DNA of 64,000 nt from Comamonas sp. lk. Lineage in GTDB: Bacteria > Pseudomonadota > Gammaproteobacteria > Burkholderiales > Burkholderiaceae_C. The notes beneath the pieces were generated by a model, which saw only the letters and a program-made list of their open reading frames with translations, was not told the origin of the DNA and ran no database searches. Below are positions 20,115-28,567 of this stretch, one piece after another. Both the position numbers and the translations under genes were made by a program. Position 1 is the stretch's first letter, and the number at the start of each line of letters is the position of its first letter. Location: the NCBI RefSeq assembly GCF_900564145.1, contig NZ_UOOB01000001.1:2420754-2484753 (forward strand), read 5' to 3'.

Positions 20115-20139
20115 CATGGCTAATACCTTGCGTGTACCT

Positions 20140-20709
20140 TCAGAATGCCTTGGCGGCGAACACCAGGCAGGTGGTGCTGGCATGGGCGTAGAGCTTGCCG
20201 TCGGCTCCGACGATGCGGGCTTCGGCCGTGGCCAGCTGGCGGCCGCTGTGAATCACCTGGCCTATGGCGCGCAACGGCCCGGTATGGGCGTGAGCGGCGC
20301 GCACGATGTTCACGCTGAGCTCGGCTGTGGTGTATCCCGTGCCGGCTGGCAAGGTGGTTTGCACGGCGCAGCCCAGGGCCGAGTCCAGCAGCGTGGCAAA
20401 CCAGCCGCCATGCGCCGTGCCCATGGGGTTGTAGTGCTTGAGCTGAGGTGTGCCTTGAAATACGGCTTTGCCGTGGGCCACCTCGATCAGGGCAAAGTCC
20501 AGCGTCTCCGCGATATGCGGGTAGGGCAGCTCACCGCTGAGCATGGCTTGCATGATTTCCAGCCCGGTCTTGCCCTGCAGCTGTGCCGGCGCAGCCACGC
20601 CGGGCTGGCCGCCGCCTGCCAGCATGTGGCTGACGACTTGTTCCTTGTGCGCTTCCCAGTCTCCGTGAGCAGTTTGACGACTGGGGTGGGTGGCGATGGC
20701 TGTATCCAT
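20140..20709 (-). CDS. PaaI-family hotdog thioesterase
   Basis: 189 aa from the ATG at 20709. The hotdog-fold signature is in NPMGTAHGGWFATLLDSALG, followed by TAELSVNIVRAA, as in PaaI/YbgC-type acyl-CoA thioesterases. The N-terminal 60 residues are longer than in the shortest PaaI proteins. It likely hydrolyses (aryl)acyl-CoA esters. It is divergent from a MarR regulator, with operator palindromes in the 50-bp gap, so it is probably controlled by that protein. Confidence 0.87.
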   Translation of the reverse strand: MDTAIATHPSRQTAHGDWEAHKEQVVSHMLAGGGQPGVAAPAQLQGKTGLEIMQAMLSGELPYPHIAETLDFALIEVAHGKAVFQGTPQLKHYNPMGTAHGGWFATLLDSALGCAVQTTLPAGTGYTTAELSVNIVRAAHAHTGPLRAIGQVIHSGRQLATAEARIVGADGKLYAHASTTCLVFAAKAF

Positions 20710-20725
20710 GGAAATCTCTTTAAAG

Positions 20726-20753
20726 TTGCATATGCAATTATTGTAGATACAAT
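20726..20753. promoter_or_regulatory. Two adjoining palindromes, candidate MarR operators
   Basis: TTGCATATGCAA (perfect 12-bp palindrome, 20726-20737) and ATTGTA-GA-TACAAT (20740-20753) occupy most of the 50-bp gap between the divergent thioesterase and MarR genes. The first has the form of many MarR-family sites. The second ends 6 nt before the MarR ATG, so binding would block MarR expression. Confidence 0.7.
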
Positions 20754-20759
20754 GGTTCC

Positions 20760-21263
20760 ATGAGCGCAACCCTGATCCAACCCGATGTCGCCCCGGCCGT
20801 GCAGCCGCAAGGCTGTACCAACTTCAAGCTGCGCCAGCTGCTGCGCCGGGTATCGCAGCGCTATGACGCCGAGCTGGCGCAGGCCGGGCTCAAGACCACG
20901 CAGTACTCGCTGCTGTCGCAGGTGTTGCATCGCGGGCCGATTCGCCCCGGCGATCTGGCGCGCTTCATGACCATGGATGCCTCTACGCTGACCCGCAATC
21001 TCAAGCCCCTGGTGGCCGCAGGTTGGCTGGAGGTGGCCGCTGGCGAGGACGGACGCAGCCGCCTGGTGCATATCACCGACGCCGGGCGCGAAAAGCGGGC
21101 ACAGGCCCAAAGCGGCTGGCGCCGTGCGCAGCTGCAGCTCAATGCCCAGCTGGGTGTGGAACGTGTGCTGGCCCTGCATGCGCTGATCGATGAGGCGCTG
21201 CCTTTGCTGGCCGACGATGCGCCACAAGAGAATCTTCAGGAAAGCGGAGACCATGATGCGTGA
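20760..21263 (+). CDS. MarR-family transcriptional regulator
   Basis: 167 aa. A winged helix-turn-helix of the MarR type: TTQYSLLSQVLHRGPIRPGD, then LARFMTMDASTLTRNLKPLVAAGW (recognition region) and a wing with DGRSRLVHITDAGREK. Such proteins repress divergent genes and release DNA on binding aromatic or acyl-CoA ligands. It overlaps the MFS gene by 11 nt and faces the thioesterase gene across two palindromes, so it probably controls both transcripts. Confidence 0.9.
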   Translation: MSATLIQPDVAPAVQPQGCTNFKLRQLLRRVSQRYDAELAQAGLKTTQYSLLSQVLHRGPIRPGDLARFMTMDASTLTRNLKPLVAAGWLEVAAGEDGRSRLVHITDAGREKRAQAQSGWRRAQLQLNAQLGVERVLALHALIDEALPLLADDAPQENLQESGDHDA

Positions 21264-22563
21264 AGCCCAAACCAAGGATCAAGCCGGTGATCGAAGTCTT
21301 ATCGGCGCTCTGTCGCCAGGCCAGCGCCAGTGGAGCGTATGGCTGGTGCTGCTGGCAGCGGCCTCCACGTTTGCGCTGACCATGGGAACGCGCCAGAGCA
21401 TGGGCTTGTTTGTCAGTCCGCTGAACAGCGCCACCCAGCTGGGCCTGGCGCAGATCAGTCTGGCGTTTGCCTTTGGCCAGCTGTGGTGGGGGCTGACCCA
21501 GCCCTTTGCCGGCGCCATGGCCGACCGTATTGGCGCAGGCCGCGTGCTGCTCATCGGCGTGCTGCTGGTGGCGGTGGGCACCTTTATCACCCCTTATATG
21601 ACCAGCACCTGGGGCCTGATTTTTGCCGTGGGCGTGCTCTCTGCCGGGGGCGCCGGCATGGCCGGCCCCGCCGTGCTGATGGGCACCACCGCCAGGCTGA
21701 TTCCAGAGCGCTACCGGGGCATGGCCACGGGCATCGTCAACGCCGGCGGCTCCACGGGGCAGTTTCTGATCACGCCGCTGGCCGGTGCCTTGATGATTGG
21801 CATGGGCTGGGCCAATGCGCTGCAGGTCATGGCCGTGCTGGTGCTGGTGGCACTACCTGCCATCTGGGTGCTCAAGGGCAAGCCTGAAGTAGTGGCCCCA
21901 GCGGTTGCAGCGGCGACGCCAGGTGCTGCCGAAGCCGCCAAAGCTATGGGCAGCCGTGCCGTCATCGCCCAGGCCTTGGGCAATCGCAGCTATGTGCTGC
22001 TGTCGGTAGGCTTTTTTGTTTGCGGCTTTCATGTGGCATTTCTGGGTACCCACCTGCCAGGCGTGATTGAAAGTTGCGGTCTGCCTGTGCAGTTTGGTGC
22101 CTGGGCGCTGGCCATGCTGGGGCTTTTCAACATCATTGGCAGTCTTGCCATGGGCTGGGCCGTAGGGCACTGGCGCATGAAGTCGCTGCTGTCTCTGGTC
22201 TATGCCGTACGTGCCGTGGCGGTGCTGGCCTTCATGCTGGCGCCCAAGACCGGGGCCGTGGCACTGATCTTTGCTGCAGTGATGGGGCTGACTTTCCTGT
22301 CCACGGTACCGCCCACCGTGGGTCTGGTTGCCAAGTTCTTCGGCACCCGCCATATGGCCATGCTCTTCGGACTGGTGATGCTGGTGCACCAGATGGGTGG
22401 CTTTCTGGGTGCCTGGCTGGGCGGCAAGGTGTTCGAGGCCACGGGCAACTTCGACATTGTCTGGATCATCGACATTCTGCTGGCCGTGGCCGCCGCCCTG
22501 ATTCATCTGCCGATCCGCGAGGCGCGCCTGGCCAAGCCGGCTGGGGCGGCGCTTGCGGGCTGA
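21253..22563 (+). CDS. MFS transporter
   Basis: 436 aa from the ATG at 21253 (GGAG upstream), overlapping the MarR stop. Twelve predicted membrane segments in two halves joined by an Ala-rich loop around residues 215-235 (VVAPAVAAATPGAAEAA). The motif after helix 2 (AGAMADRIGAGRVL) is the MFS signature. It resembles monocarboxylate/oxalate-formate-type carriers. Coupling to a MarR regulator and a thioesterase suggests an organic-acid substrate. Confidence 0.87.
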   Translation: MMREAQTKDQAGDRSLIGALSPGQRQWSVWLVLLAAASTFALTMGTRQSMGLFVSPLNSATQLGLAQISLAFAFGQLWWGLTQPFAGAMADRIGAGRVLLIGVLLVAVGTFITPYMTSTWGLIFAVGVLSAGGAGMAGPAVLMGTTARLIPERYRGMATGIVNAGGSTGQFLITPLAGALMIGMGWANALQVMAVLVLVALPAIWVLKGKPEVVAPAVAAATPGAAEAAKAMGSRAVIAQALGNRSYVLLSVGFFVCGFHVAFLGTHLPGVIESCGLPVQFGAWALAMLGLFNIIGSLAMGWAVGHWRMKSLLSLVYAVRAVAVLAFMLAPKTGAVALIFAAVMGLTFLSTVPPTVGLVAKFFGTRHMAMLFGLVMLVHQMGGFLGAWLGGKVFEATGNFDIVWIIDILLAVAAALIHLPIREARLAKPAGAALAG

Positions 22564-22590
22564 GGCAGCCGCTCAGCGTTAGATCTAGGG

Positions 22591-23799
22591 CTAGGGCAGG
22601 GCCTGGGCAATGGATTCGGTCTTGGCACCGGCCAAGCGTCCGGTCTGAATTCCCCAGGCCCACATGGCCGCACCGGCAATCAGCGCAACCACAAACGAGG
22701 CCTGAGGCCCCCAGTGGTCTATCACCCAGCCGGCGGCTGCCGCGCCCAGGGCCACGCCCATGGCCAGGCCGGTGAGCAGCCAGGTCATGCCTTCGGTCAG
22801 CCGCTGGGCGGCGACTTGCTGCTCCACCAGACCCATGGCCACGGTAATCGTGGGGCCGAAGGTAATGCCGGCCAGCAGCACGGCCAGGGTCAAGGCCGTG
22901 AGATTGCTGGCCAGCAACAGCGGAATGGCGGTAATTGCCACCGATGCACCCACCCACACAATCTGGCGGTTGAGCGGCATCTTCAAGCGCATGACGCCAA
23001 ATACCAGGCCCATCACGCAGGAGCCCAGTGCGTAGAAGGACAGCACCACGCTGGCCATGGCGGGTTGGCCCTGATGGGTGGCAAAGGCCACGCTGGCCAC
23101 ATCGATGGTGCCCACGATGATGCCTTGCGCCAGCATGAACAGCGCCAGCGTACGTACCACGGGCTGGCGCAGCAGCGCCTTTTGCCGGATATGGGCGATG
23201 CCGGGGTTGACCGGTGGTTCGGTGCGCCGCTGCATGGCAAACAGGCTCACGCCCACGATCAGCAGCATTGCGGCCGCCATGGGGCCGGCCTCGGGAAAGA
23301 GCACCATGCTCAACCCCACGGACAAGGGCGGGCCGACAATAAAGCTCAGGTCATCAAGCACGGCTTCCAGCGCATAAGCCGTCTGCAGTTGGGGGGTGCC
23401 GCGGTACAGTACCGTCCAGCGGGCGCGGAACATGGCAGGCATGCTGGGCAGACTGCCCACCAGCGCGGCCAGCAAGAGCAGCAACCAGTCCGGCCCTTCC
23501 CAGTGGGCGCAGGCCAGCAGGGCAAACATGGCGCTGGAGCTGATGCCTGCCGCAATCGGCAGCACCTTGCCTTGACCATGGCGATCCACCAGCGCGGAAA
23601 TGCGCGGTGCCAGCACCGCAATCGACAGCGCAAAGCAGGCGGCGACCGCACCGGCCAAGGTGTAGGCGCCGCGCTGCTGAGAGAGCATGGTGATCAAGCC
23701 TATGCCCGTCATGGACAGCGGCAGGCGGGCCAGCATTCCGGCAAGTACAAAGCTCGTGGTTCCGGGGGCGGAGAACAGGCTGCGGTAGGCGTGAAACAT
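22591..23799 (-). CDS. MFS transporter under TetR control
   Basis: 402 aa from the ATG at 23799, preceded by CAGGG; an ATG at 23829 is in frame but lies within the operator region. Twelve membrane segments; weak MFS motif (PRISALVDRHGQGKVLP). It resembles sugar/drug efflux-type MFS proteins. It is convergent with the previous MFS gene (27 nt gap) and divergent from a TetR gene with two matching operator copies in between, the common layout of a ligand-inducible efflux pump. Confidence 0.85.
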   Translation of the reverse strand: MFHAYRSLFSAPGTTSFVLAGMLARLPLSMTGIGLITMLSQQRGAYTLAGAVAACFALSIAVLAPRISALVDRHGQGKVLPIAAGISSSAMFALLACAHWEGPDWLLLLLAALVGSLPSMPAMFRARWTVLYRGTPQLQTAYALEAVLDDLSFIVGPPLSVGLSMVLFPEAGPMAAAMLLIVGVSLFAMQRRTEPPVNPGIAHIRQKALLRQPVVRTLALFMLAQGIIVGTIDVASVAFATHQGQPAMASVVLSFYALGSCVMGLVFGVMRLKMPLNRQIVWVGASVAITAIPLLLASNLTALTLAVLLAGITFGPTITVAMGLVEQQVAAQRLTEGMTWLLTGLAMGVALGAAAAGWVIDHWGPQASFVVALIAGAAMWAWGIQTGRLAGAKTESIAQALP

Positions 23800-23825
23800 G
23801 AAAACCCTGGCACTTGAATGCATTG

Positions 23826-23842
23826 ACATACGTTTTGTATGT
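23826..23842. promoter_or_regulatory. TetR operator copy 1
   Basis: ACATAC-GTTTT-GTATGT, perfect 6-bp arms, 27 nt upstream of the MFS start. A second copy with the same arms lies 60 bp away. Confidence 0.75.
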
Positions 23843-23885
23843 AAGTTTGCATTTTACGCAGTCATTGCGCGCAGCGTATCATTGG

Positions 23886-23900
23886 CATACGGTTTGTATG
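23886..23900. promoter_or_regulatory. TetR operator copy 2
   Basis: CATAC-GGTTT-GTATG, the same dyad as copy 1 with one different spacer base. It ends 15 nt before the TetR ATG. Centre-to-centre distance to copy 1 is about 59 bp. Confidence 0.75.
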
Positions 23901-23915
23901 TGAATGGAGTCGGGT

Positions 23916-24512
23916 ATGAGTCAGATTCGCCAGAGTCGATCCAGCATGATCGAGGCGACCCGCGCCAAATTGCTGGCGGCGGCCAGGCAGGCGTTTGCCA
24001 CGCACGGCTATGCCCAGGCTTCCATGGATGATTTGACGGCACAAGCGGGTCTCACCCGCGGGGCCCTGTACCACCACTTCGGCGGCAAGAGCGGGCTGCT
24101 GGCGGCGGTGGTGGCGCAGATGGATGCGGAAATGGATGCCCGGCTGGAGCTGGTGCTGCGCGCCCATGCCACTCCCTGGGACGGCTTTCTGGCTTATTGC
24201 CGCGCCTATCTGGCCATGGCCCAGGAGGCGGAGATTCGCCGCATCGTGCTGCAGGATGCGCGCTCCGTGCTCACGGGCACGGACCAGGGCGAGCAACACC
24301 AGAAGTGCATACAGTTCATGGCGAACTATCTGCAGCAACTGATCGATCAGGGCGTTATCAACCGCGCCAACCCGCTGGCGCTGGCCCGCCTGCTCAATGG
24401 CTGCCTGGTGGAGGCGGCCTTCTGGATTGCCGAAGAAGGTGCGCCCGCCGCCCGCCTTGACGATGCCCTGCAAGCGCTGGATTTGATGCTGGAAGGGTGG
24501 AAAGCAGCTTGA
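23916..24512 (+). CDS. TetR/AcrR-family transcriptional regulator
   Basis: 198 aa from the ATG at 23916, chosen because GGAG stands 6 nt upstream; an earlier ATG at 23904 would add four residues. N-terminal TetR helix-turn-helix (ASMDDLTAQAGLTRGALYHHFGGKSGLLAAV) and an all-helical ligand domain. It likely represses its own gene and the divergent MFS gene through the two CATAC/GTATG operators. Confidence 0.9.
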   Translation: MSQIRQSRSSMIEATRAKLLAAARQAFATHGYAQASMDDLTAQAGLTRGALYHHFGGKSGLLAAVVAQMDAEMDARLELVLRAHATPWDGFLAYCRAYLAMAQEAEIRRIVLQDARSVLTGTDQGEQHQKCIQFMANYLQQLIDQGVINRANPLALARLLNGCLVEAAFWIAEEGAPAARLDDALQALDLMLEGWKAA

Positions 24513-24524
24513 ACCTGGCTTTTT

Positions 24525-24590
24525 GCATTTGCTATGAATATATGAGCATCATGCGATTTTTTATAAAGCGCTTGCGCCGGTTTTTAGCAA
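24525..24590. repeat. Degenerate copy of the dispersed AGCGCTTG element
   Basis: Contains TGCTATGAATATATGAGC and AAAGCGCTTGCGCCGGTTTTT. It fills the gap after the TetR gene. Similarity to the better copies is partial. Confidence 0.3.
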
Positions 24591-24649
24591 GATACGAGTG
24601 TTGAGTCATCTCGTCTCGCATCAAGCAGGCTGGCGCTGATGCGTTATCG

Positions 24650-25213
24650 CTACCGCAATGCTTTGGCATCGCGTCGCACGATTTCATCGACCATCGCCGT
24701 GAACTGGCGCGCCAGCACATTGCGCACCACCAGAGTGCCCACCACCGGCGGCACCGCAAAATCGGGCCGCAGACTGGCGCTATAGGACAGCCGGACTTCA
24801 CCGCTGGGCAGTGCTTCCAAGGTATAGCTGCCACTCATTTCCTTCAGATTGCCGCCCACCGCCCTTGCCGTGATTCGCAGCGGCGGCACTTCGGTGACGG
24901 CCAGCCGGACCTCGATGGACTGCTGGAAGAACAAAAAGGCGAGAGCGCCCGTCTGCTCCACCAGCAGCTGCTCGCCATTGCGCTGCACCACCCTGGAGCT
25001 GCTCATATAGGGTATGAATTCGGCCAGATGGTCGTAATCGCTGATCACGCTCCAGGCCGTGCTCAGCTGAACCCGCATGGTGGCCGACGCGTTCACCGTG
25101 ATAACGCCGTTCTGGCCCGAAGTCTCTATGTTCAGCTCCTGGGCCCAGGATGCGCTGCAGATCCAGAGCAAGCCGGCGATGACCCAGCGAACAAGCAGGG
25201 CGCAAGCGCTCAT
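24650..25213 (-). CDS. Exported SRPBCC-fold lipid/ligand-binding protein
   Basis: 187 aa. Signal peptide at about residues 1-24 (ends SWA). The rest matches the START/SRPBCC (polyketide cyclase, coenzyme Q-binding) fold: VNASATMRVQLSTAWSVISD, then YDHLAEFIPYMSSSRVV, and a long C-terminal helix (VRNVLARQFTAMVDEIVRRD). A periplasmic location is unusual for this fold. It is the last gene after two YceI genes, with a 4-nt overlap. Probably binds a lipid or quinone-like ligand. Confidence 0.78.
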   Translation of the reverse strand: MSACALLVRWVIAGLLWICSASWAQELNIETSGQNGVITVNASATMRVQLSTAWSVISDYDHLAEFIPYMSSSRVVQRNGEQLLVEQTGALAFLFFQQSIEVRLAVTEVPPLRITARAVGGNLKEMSGSYTLEALPSGEVRLSYSASLRPDFAVPPVVGTLVVRNVLARQFTAMVDEIVRRDAKALR

Positions 25214-25956
25214 GGCAGCTGGCTCCGCCCAGCAGATTCAATCGCCTGCACGTCAAAGTGCAGCACGAGCCGGTCTTGAACCTGAATGGCTCCACCCAGG
25301 ATGGAAAAAGGCGTGATGCCGAAACTGGATTGATCAAAGGCCAGCATGCCGCTGACTTGCAATCCCTTGCGATTGGTCTCTACCCGCGCCGGCACGCTGA
25401 AGCTGCGCTTGACGCCGTGCAGCGTGATGTCCACCGCCAGCAGCGCATCGCTTGCGAGCGCAGCGGCAGATCGCACCTGGATCAGCGCAAACGGAAACTG
25501 CTGCGTCTGCAACACCTTGCCCAGCATATTGGCGCGGGTGGCAGCAATGTCGGCGGCGCCAGGCTGGGTGTCGAACCCGGCCTGGGCGCGCAGGTCGGAG
25601 TCGTCCACCGACAGGCTGTCCAGCGCCAGGTAGAGGTCGGCACGGCCCAGCTCGGGTGCCACCAGGCCTTGAAGCTCCTGAGCTGCCACCACATGGTCGT
25701 GGCCCAGCTTGGCCAGCGTTCCGCCACGGCGAACGGTGATGACGACCCGCGAAGACCGGGGATCAACCTGCAGCACGCGCTGGCCCTGGGCCGCAGCTTG
25801 CGCGTAGCTCGCCGCAGGAAAGTCTGCGGGAGCCTGAATGGATGGCGGGGCCGGCGGCGACTCCAGCTCCAGTTGCGCGCAGGCGCTAATCAAAGCCGCT
25901 ATCAGCGCCGTCAAGGCTGCGCTCAGTTGCATTCGCAGTGGCCAGCGGTACTTCAT
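25210..25956 (-). CDS. YceI-domain lipoprotein
   Basis: 248 aa from the ATG at 25956, which overlaps the stop of the preceding YceI gene (ATGA). Lipoprotein signal with lipobox ISAC at about residues 23-26. The YceI beta-barrel domain starts near residue 60 (RVLQVDPRSSRVVITVRRGG) and includes KLGHDHVVAA and DITLHGVKRSFSVPA. YceI proteins bind polyisoprenoid or amide-containing lipids in a barrel. The KLGHDH form is a distinct subgroup. Confidence 0.85.
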   Translation of the reverse strand: MKYRWPLRMQLSAALTALIAALISACAQLELESPPAPPSIQAPADFPAASYAQAAAQGQRVLQVDPRSSRVVITVRRGGTLAKLGHDHVVAAQELQGLVAPELGRADLYLALDSLSVDDSDLRAQAGFDTQPGAADIAATRANMLGKVLQTQQFPFALIQVRSAAALASDALLAVDITLHGVKRSFSVPARVETNRKGLQVSGMLAFDQSSFGITPFSILGGAIQVQDRLVLHFDVQAIESAGRSQLP

Positions 25957-26564
25957 GAGGCCTCGCGCAGTTGGATGCGAAATTTCACCTTCACATCGGC
26001 GGCGATGACATCGGTTGCCGCCCATTCTCCCGTGCCAATGCCAAAAGCTGCGCGTTTGACTATCAGCTCGCCTTCCATGGTGGCGGCGCCGCTCGCTGCA
26101 CTCCAGGTAAATGGCAGCTCCACCGGCTTTTGCACGCCTTTCAGGGTGAGCGTGCCGCGTGCCAGATAGCGGCCGGCTTGCACGCGGCGTATATCGCTGG
26201 CATGGAAGCGGGCCTGCTGATGGCGGGCGAAGTCGAACCACTCCAGGCCGGCGATGGCCTGGTTGATGTCGGCATTGGCCATATCCGCACTGGTGACACG
26301 AACGCTGACGTCCAGTTGCCCGGGGCTCGGTTGCCCGGCACCCGCTTGCTCGGCGCCCGCTTGCTCGGCGCCCGCTTGCTCGGGATCAAAGCGGAGCCTC
26401 ACATCGAAGTCCTTGAAAACGCCGGGCGCCGGCCTGTTTTCGAAACTAGCGATGAACTCCAGCCGGTTGTCCTTGGCCGTATCCATCTTCCATTCGGCAG
26501 CCTGCGCCTGCGTCAGGCCTATGGCGGCCAACAGCCCGGCGAGGCAGAAAGCGGTTTTTCTCAT
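25953..26564 (-). CDS. Periplasmic YceI-family protein
   Basis: 203 aa. Signal peptide ends QA-A near residue 22. The YceI domain is seen in RLEFIASFENRPAPGVFKDF, DVSVRVTSADMANADINQAI and GTLTLKGVQKPVELPF. It is interrupted by a low-complexity insert EQAGAEQAGAEQAGAGQ encoded by three 15-bp tandem repeats. It is the first of three overlapping genes (YceI, YceI lipoprotein, SRPBCC). Likely binds an isoprenoid-type lipid in the periplasm. Confidence 0.87.
   Translation of the reverse strand: MRKTAFCLAGLLAAIGLTQAQAAEWKMDTAKDNRLEFIASFENRPAPGVFKDFDVRLRFDPEQAGAEQAGAEQAGAGQPSPGQLDVSVRVTSADMANADINQAIAGLEWFDFARHQQARFHASDIRRVQAGRYLARGTLTLKGVQKPVELPFTWSAASGAATMEGELIVKRAAFGIGTGEWAATDVIAADVKVKFRIQLREAS
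26341..26385. repeat. Three tandem 15-bp repeats inside a YceI gene
   Basis: CCCGCTTGCTCGGCG occurs twice exactly, followed by a third copy with two end changes. In frame it encodes repeated EQAGA. In-frame slippage would change insert length without breaking the gene. Confidence 0.85.
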
Positions 26565-26631
26565 GGAGTTGTACTCCCAAAAAAGAGCATGTGACTTGAT
26601 ACGGTGAATGACATGATGCGATCCGGCCCGC

Positions 26632-28191
26632 TTATGGCGTCAGAGCCTGCGCCACAACGCTGCGGCCTTTGCCTTCGCGCTTGGCCTGGTACATGGCCTC
26701 GTCAGCGGCCAGCAGCAAGCCTTCGGGCGTGGCCGCCGTTTCCGGAAACAAGGCAATGCCAATGCTTGCCGCCACGCAGATGCTGAGATCGTCCAGAAGA
26801 TAGGGCGCTGAAATGCGTTCAATCAGCTGCTCCGCGAACCGGTACGCATCGGCGCGTCCCGCATCAATCAGCAAGAGGGCAAATTCATCGCCGCCCAGTC
26901 TGGCCACAATGTCGGACGACCGGGCGGCCGTGCCAAGGCGCGTTGCAACAGCGCGCAGCAGCTGATCGCCGACGCCGTGGCCGTGCGTGTCGTTGACGGC
27001 CTTGAAGCCATCGAGGTCGATGAAGAGCACGGCCATATGCATCTTCATGCGTTCGCACAACAGCAGCTGCTGGTTCAGCATGTCGTTGAACAGGGCGTGA
27101 TTGGCCAGACCGGTCAGCTTGTCATGCTGGGCCTCATACTGCGCCGCTCTCAGCACAGAAGATGCTTCAGCCAGTGCTTTGGCCACTTCATCGGCCTCGC
27201 GCAGATACACGGCTCCGATCTTCACGGTTTGACCATAGCCCAGTGCCAGCGCCGGTGCCGTCAAGCTGGCAATCGATTGGGCTATCACCCCCCCGACAAA
27301 CCAGGCAAAAGCCAGGGCCGCAGTGGCCAGCAGCAGGGAAATCGCCAGCACCCACTTCAAGGAGTCCCAGAGTTTCTGCTGAAAGTAGGCCTCTGGAATC
27401 GTCATATAGCTCACCCATTGGCTGGCTGCGGAGTGCGCAAAAAGCAGTACGGCGGGCACACCTTCGGCCGTGGTGGTGGGAAAGCTGCCCTCTTTGCGAT
27501 GCTCCATTTGCGCCAGCAGCTGAGCCGGGACTTTGTTGCCGACCAGGCCGTCTTCTCCGGTGGAGCGCGCAACAAGAACCCCGTTGCCGTCAAGCACGCC
27601 GGCAATCTGTCCCGGCAGCGTGCTCTCGGTGGGCAAGATGGCCGCAATGCGGTGCGGAAACATGCCTATGGTCAGTGCATAGATGGGCTTGCCCTCATGA
27701 CGGACCGGAATCTGGATGGCGAAATGCGGCTGTTTGCTGACCGCACCAACGAAGAGATTGGTGGTGATGGCGGTATCGGCCTGAAGAATCTTTTCGAAGT
27801 CAGGTGTCCGGCTCATAGGAAGCTTGGTTCCGTAGGGCCGCAGCGTGTTGATGATCTGCTGACCGTTAGGCCAGCTCAGGACCACGTTGTCTGCGTTCTG
27901 CTGCGCCTGGACTGCCGTGGCCTGGCCGTAGAACGTCGCGTAGTCCCCGGACAAGAGCGCGGGCGAGGTGCCCAGGGCTCTGACCGCACCTTCGGCGGCG
28001 ATCATTTCACGGTCCAGCGATCCGGTGAGGGCCCGGACTCTGGCTAAGGTGTCATTGAGAAGTTGCTGGCGCTCTGCTTTGAAGGAGTAGTAGGCCAGCC
28101 CGGCTTGTGCCAGCGCCGCCGGAATCAGGCAAGCCAGGACCAGAACGATCAGACTGGAGCGAATCGAAGGTTTTGCACCGAGTATCTTCAT
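26632..28191 (-). CDS. Membrane diguanylate cyclase with periplasmic sensor
   Basis: 519 aa from the ATG at 28191. First membrane helix about residues 11-35, a periplasmic Cache-like sensor (about 40-275), a second helix (WVLAISLLLATAALAFAWFV) and a C-terminal GGDEF domain. The active site is RLGGDEF with an inhibitory I-site RSSD exactly five residues upstream, so it should make cyclic di-GMP with product inhibition. It lies 67 nt upstream of the YceI gene and could be transcribed with it. Ligand unknown. Confidence 0.9.
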   Translation of the reverse strand: MKILGAKPSIRSSLIVLVLACLIPAALAQAGLAYYSFKAERQQLLNDTLARVRALTGSLDREMIAAEGAVRALGTSPALLSGDYATFYGQATAVQAQQNADNVVLSWPNGQQIINTLRPYGTKLPMSRTPDFEKILQADTAITTNLFVGAVSKQPHFAIQIPVRHEGKPIYALTIGMFPHRIAAILPTESTLPGQIAGVLDGNGVLVARSTGEDGLVGNKVPAQLLAQMEHRKEGSFPTTTAEGVPAVLLFAHSAASQWVSYMTIPEAYFQQKLWDSLKWVLAISLLLATAALAFAWFVGGVIAQSIASLTAPALALGYGQTVKIGAVYLREADEVAKALAEASSVLRAAQYEAQHDKLTGLANHALFNDMLNQQLLLCERMKMHMAVLFIDLDGFKAVNDTHGHGVGDQLLRAVATRLGTAARSSDIVARLGGDEFALLLIDAGRADAYRFAEQLIERISAPYLLDDLSICVAASIGIALFPETAATPEGLLLAADEAMYQAKREGKGRSVVAQALTP

Positions 28192-28498
28192 CAGTCTTGC
28201 ACCATTCCCATTGCTGGCCGTCTCGGAACAAATGTCCTGTCTGCAGGCTGGCGAGGAAACCCGTGCGCAATACGGCGGCCATGCGAGCCACTGCATATCG
28301 CGGTGGCTGGACAGACGCTGTTTTCGGCCTCTCTTGCCGGCAGCTCTTGCGGGACCCGCTCAGTATCTGCGAAAAATGCTGCTTGCAATCCATGAGCCGC
28401 AAGCGCATCGGCCTGCTTTCTACCCTTGGCGATGTAGGCTGAGCTCGGTTCAATGCTTGAGGGCGCAAGATGTGGTTTTGAGTTTTGCTTCTAAAAAT
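28192..28498. other. Intergenic region without a recognisable gene
   Basis: Upstream of the diguanylate cyclase gene and downstream of a BKACE gene, both on the minus strand. Open frames seen here on both strands look random. It probably holds the promoter of the cyclase gene. Confidence 0.45.
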
Positions 28499-28540
28499 AT
28501 AGCGTCAAGCGCTTGTTTAATAAGAACTTGACGCTGTTTT
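28499..28540 (-). terminator. Hairpin terminator after the BKACE operon, resembling the dispersed element
   Basis: AGCGTCAAG at 28501-28509 pairs with CTTGACGCT at 28527-28535; on the minus strand it is followed by TATATTTTTAG. The loop contains CGCTTG, as in the dispersed palindromes. It lies 33 nt beyond the stop of the last operon gene. Confidence 0.65.
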
Positions 28541-28567
28541 TATCAAAATCCCGGAGAGCTGCAACCT

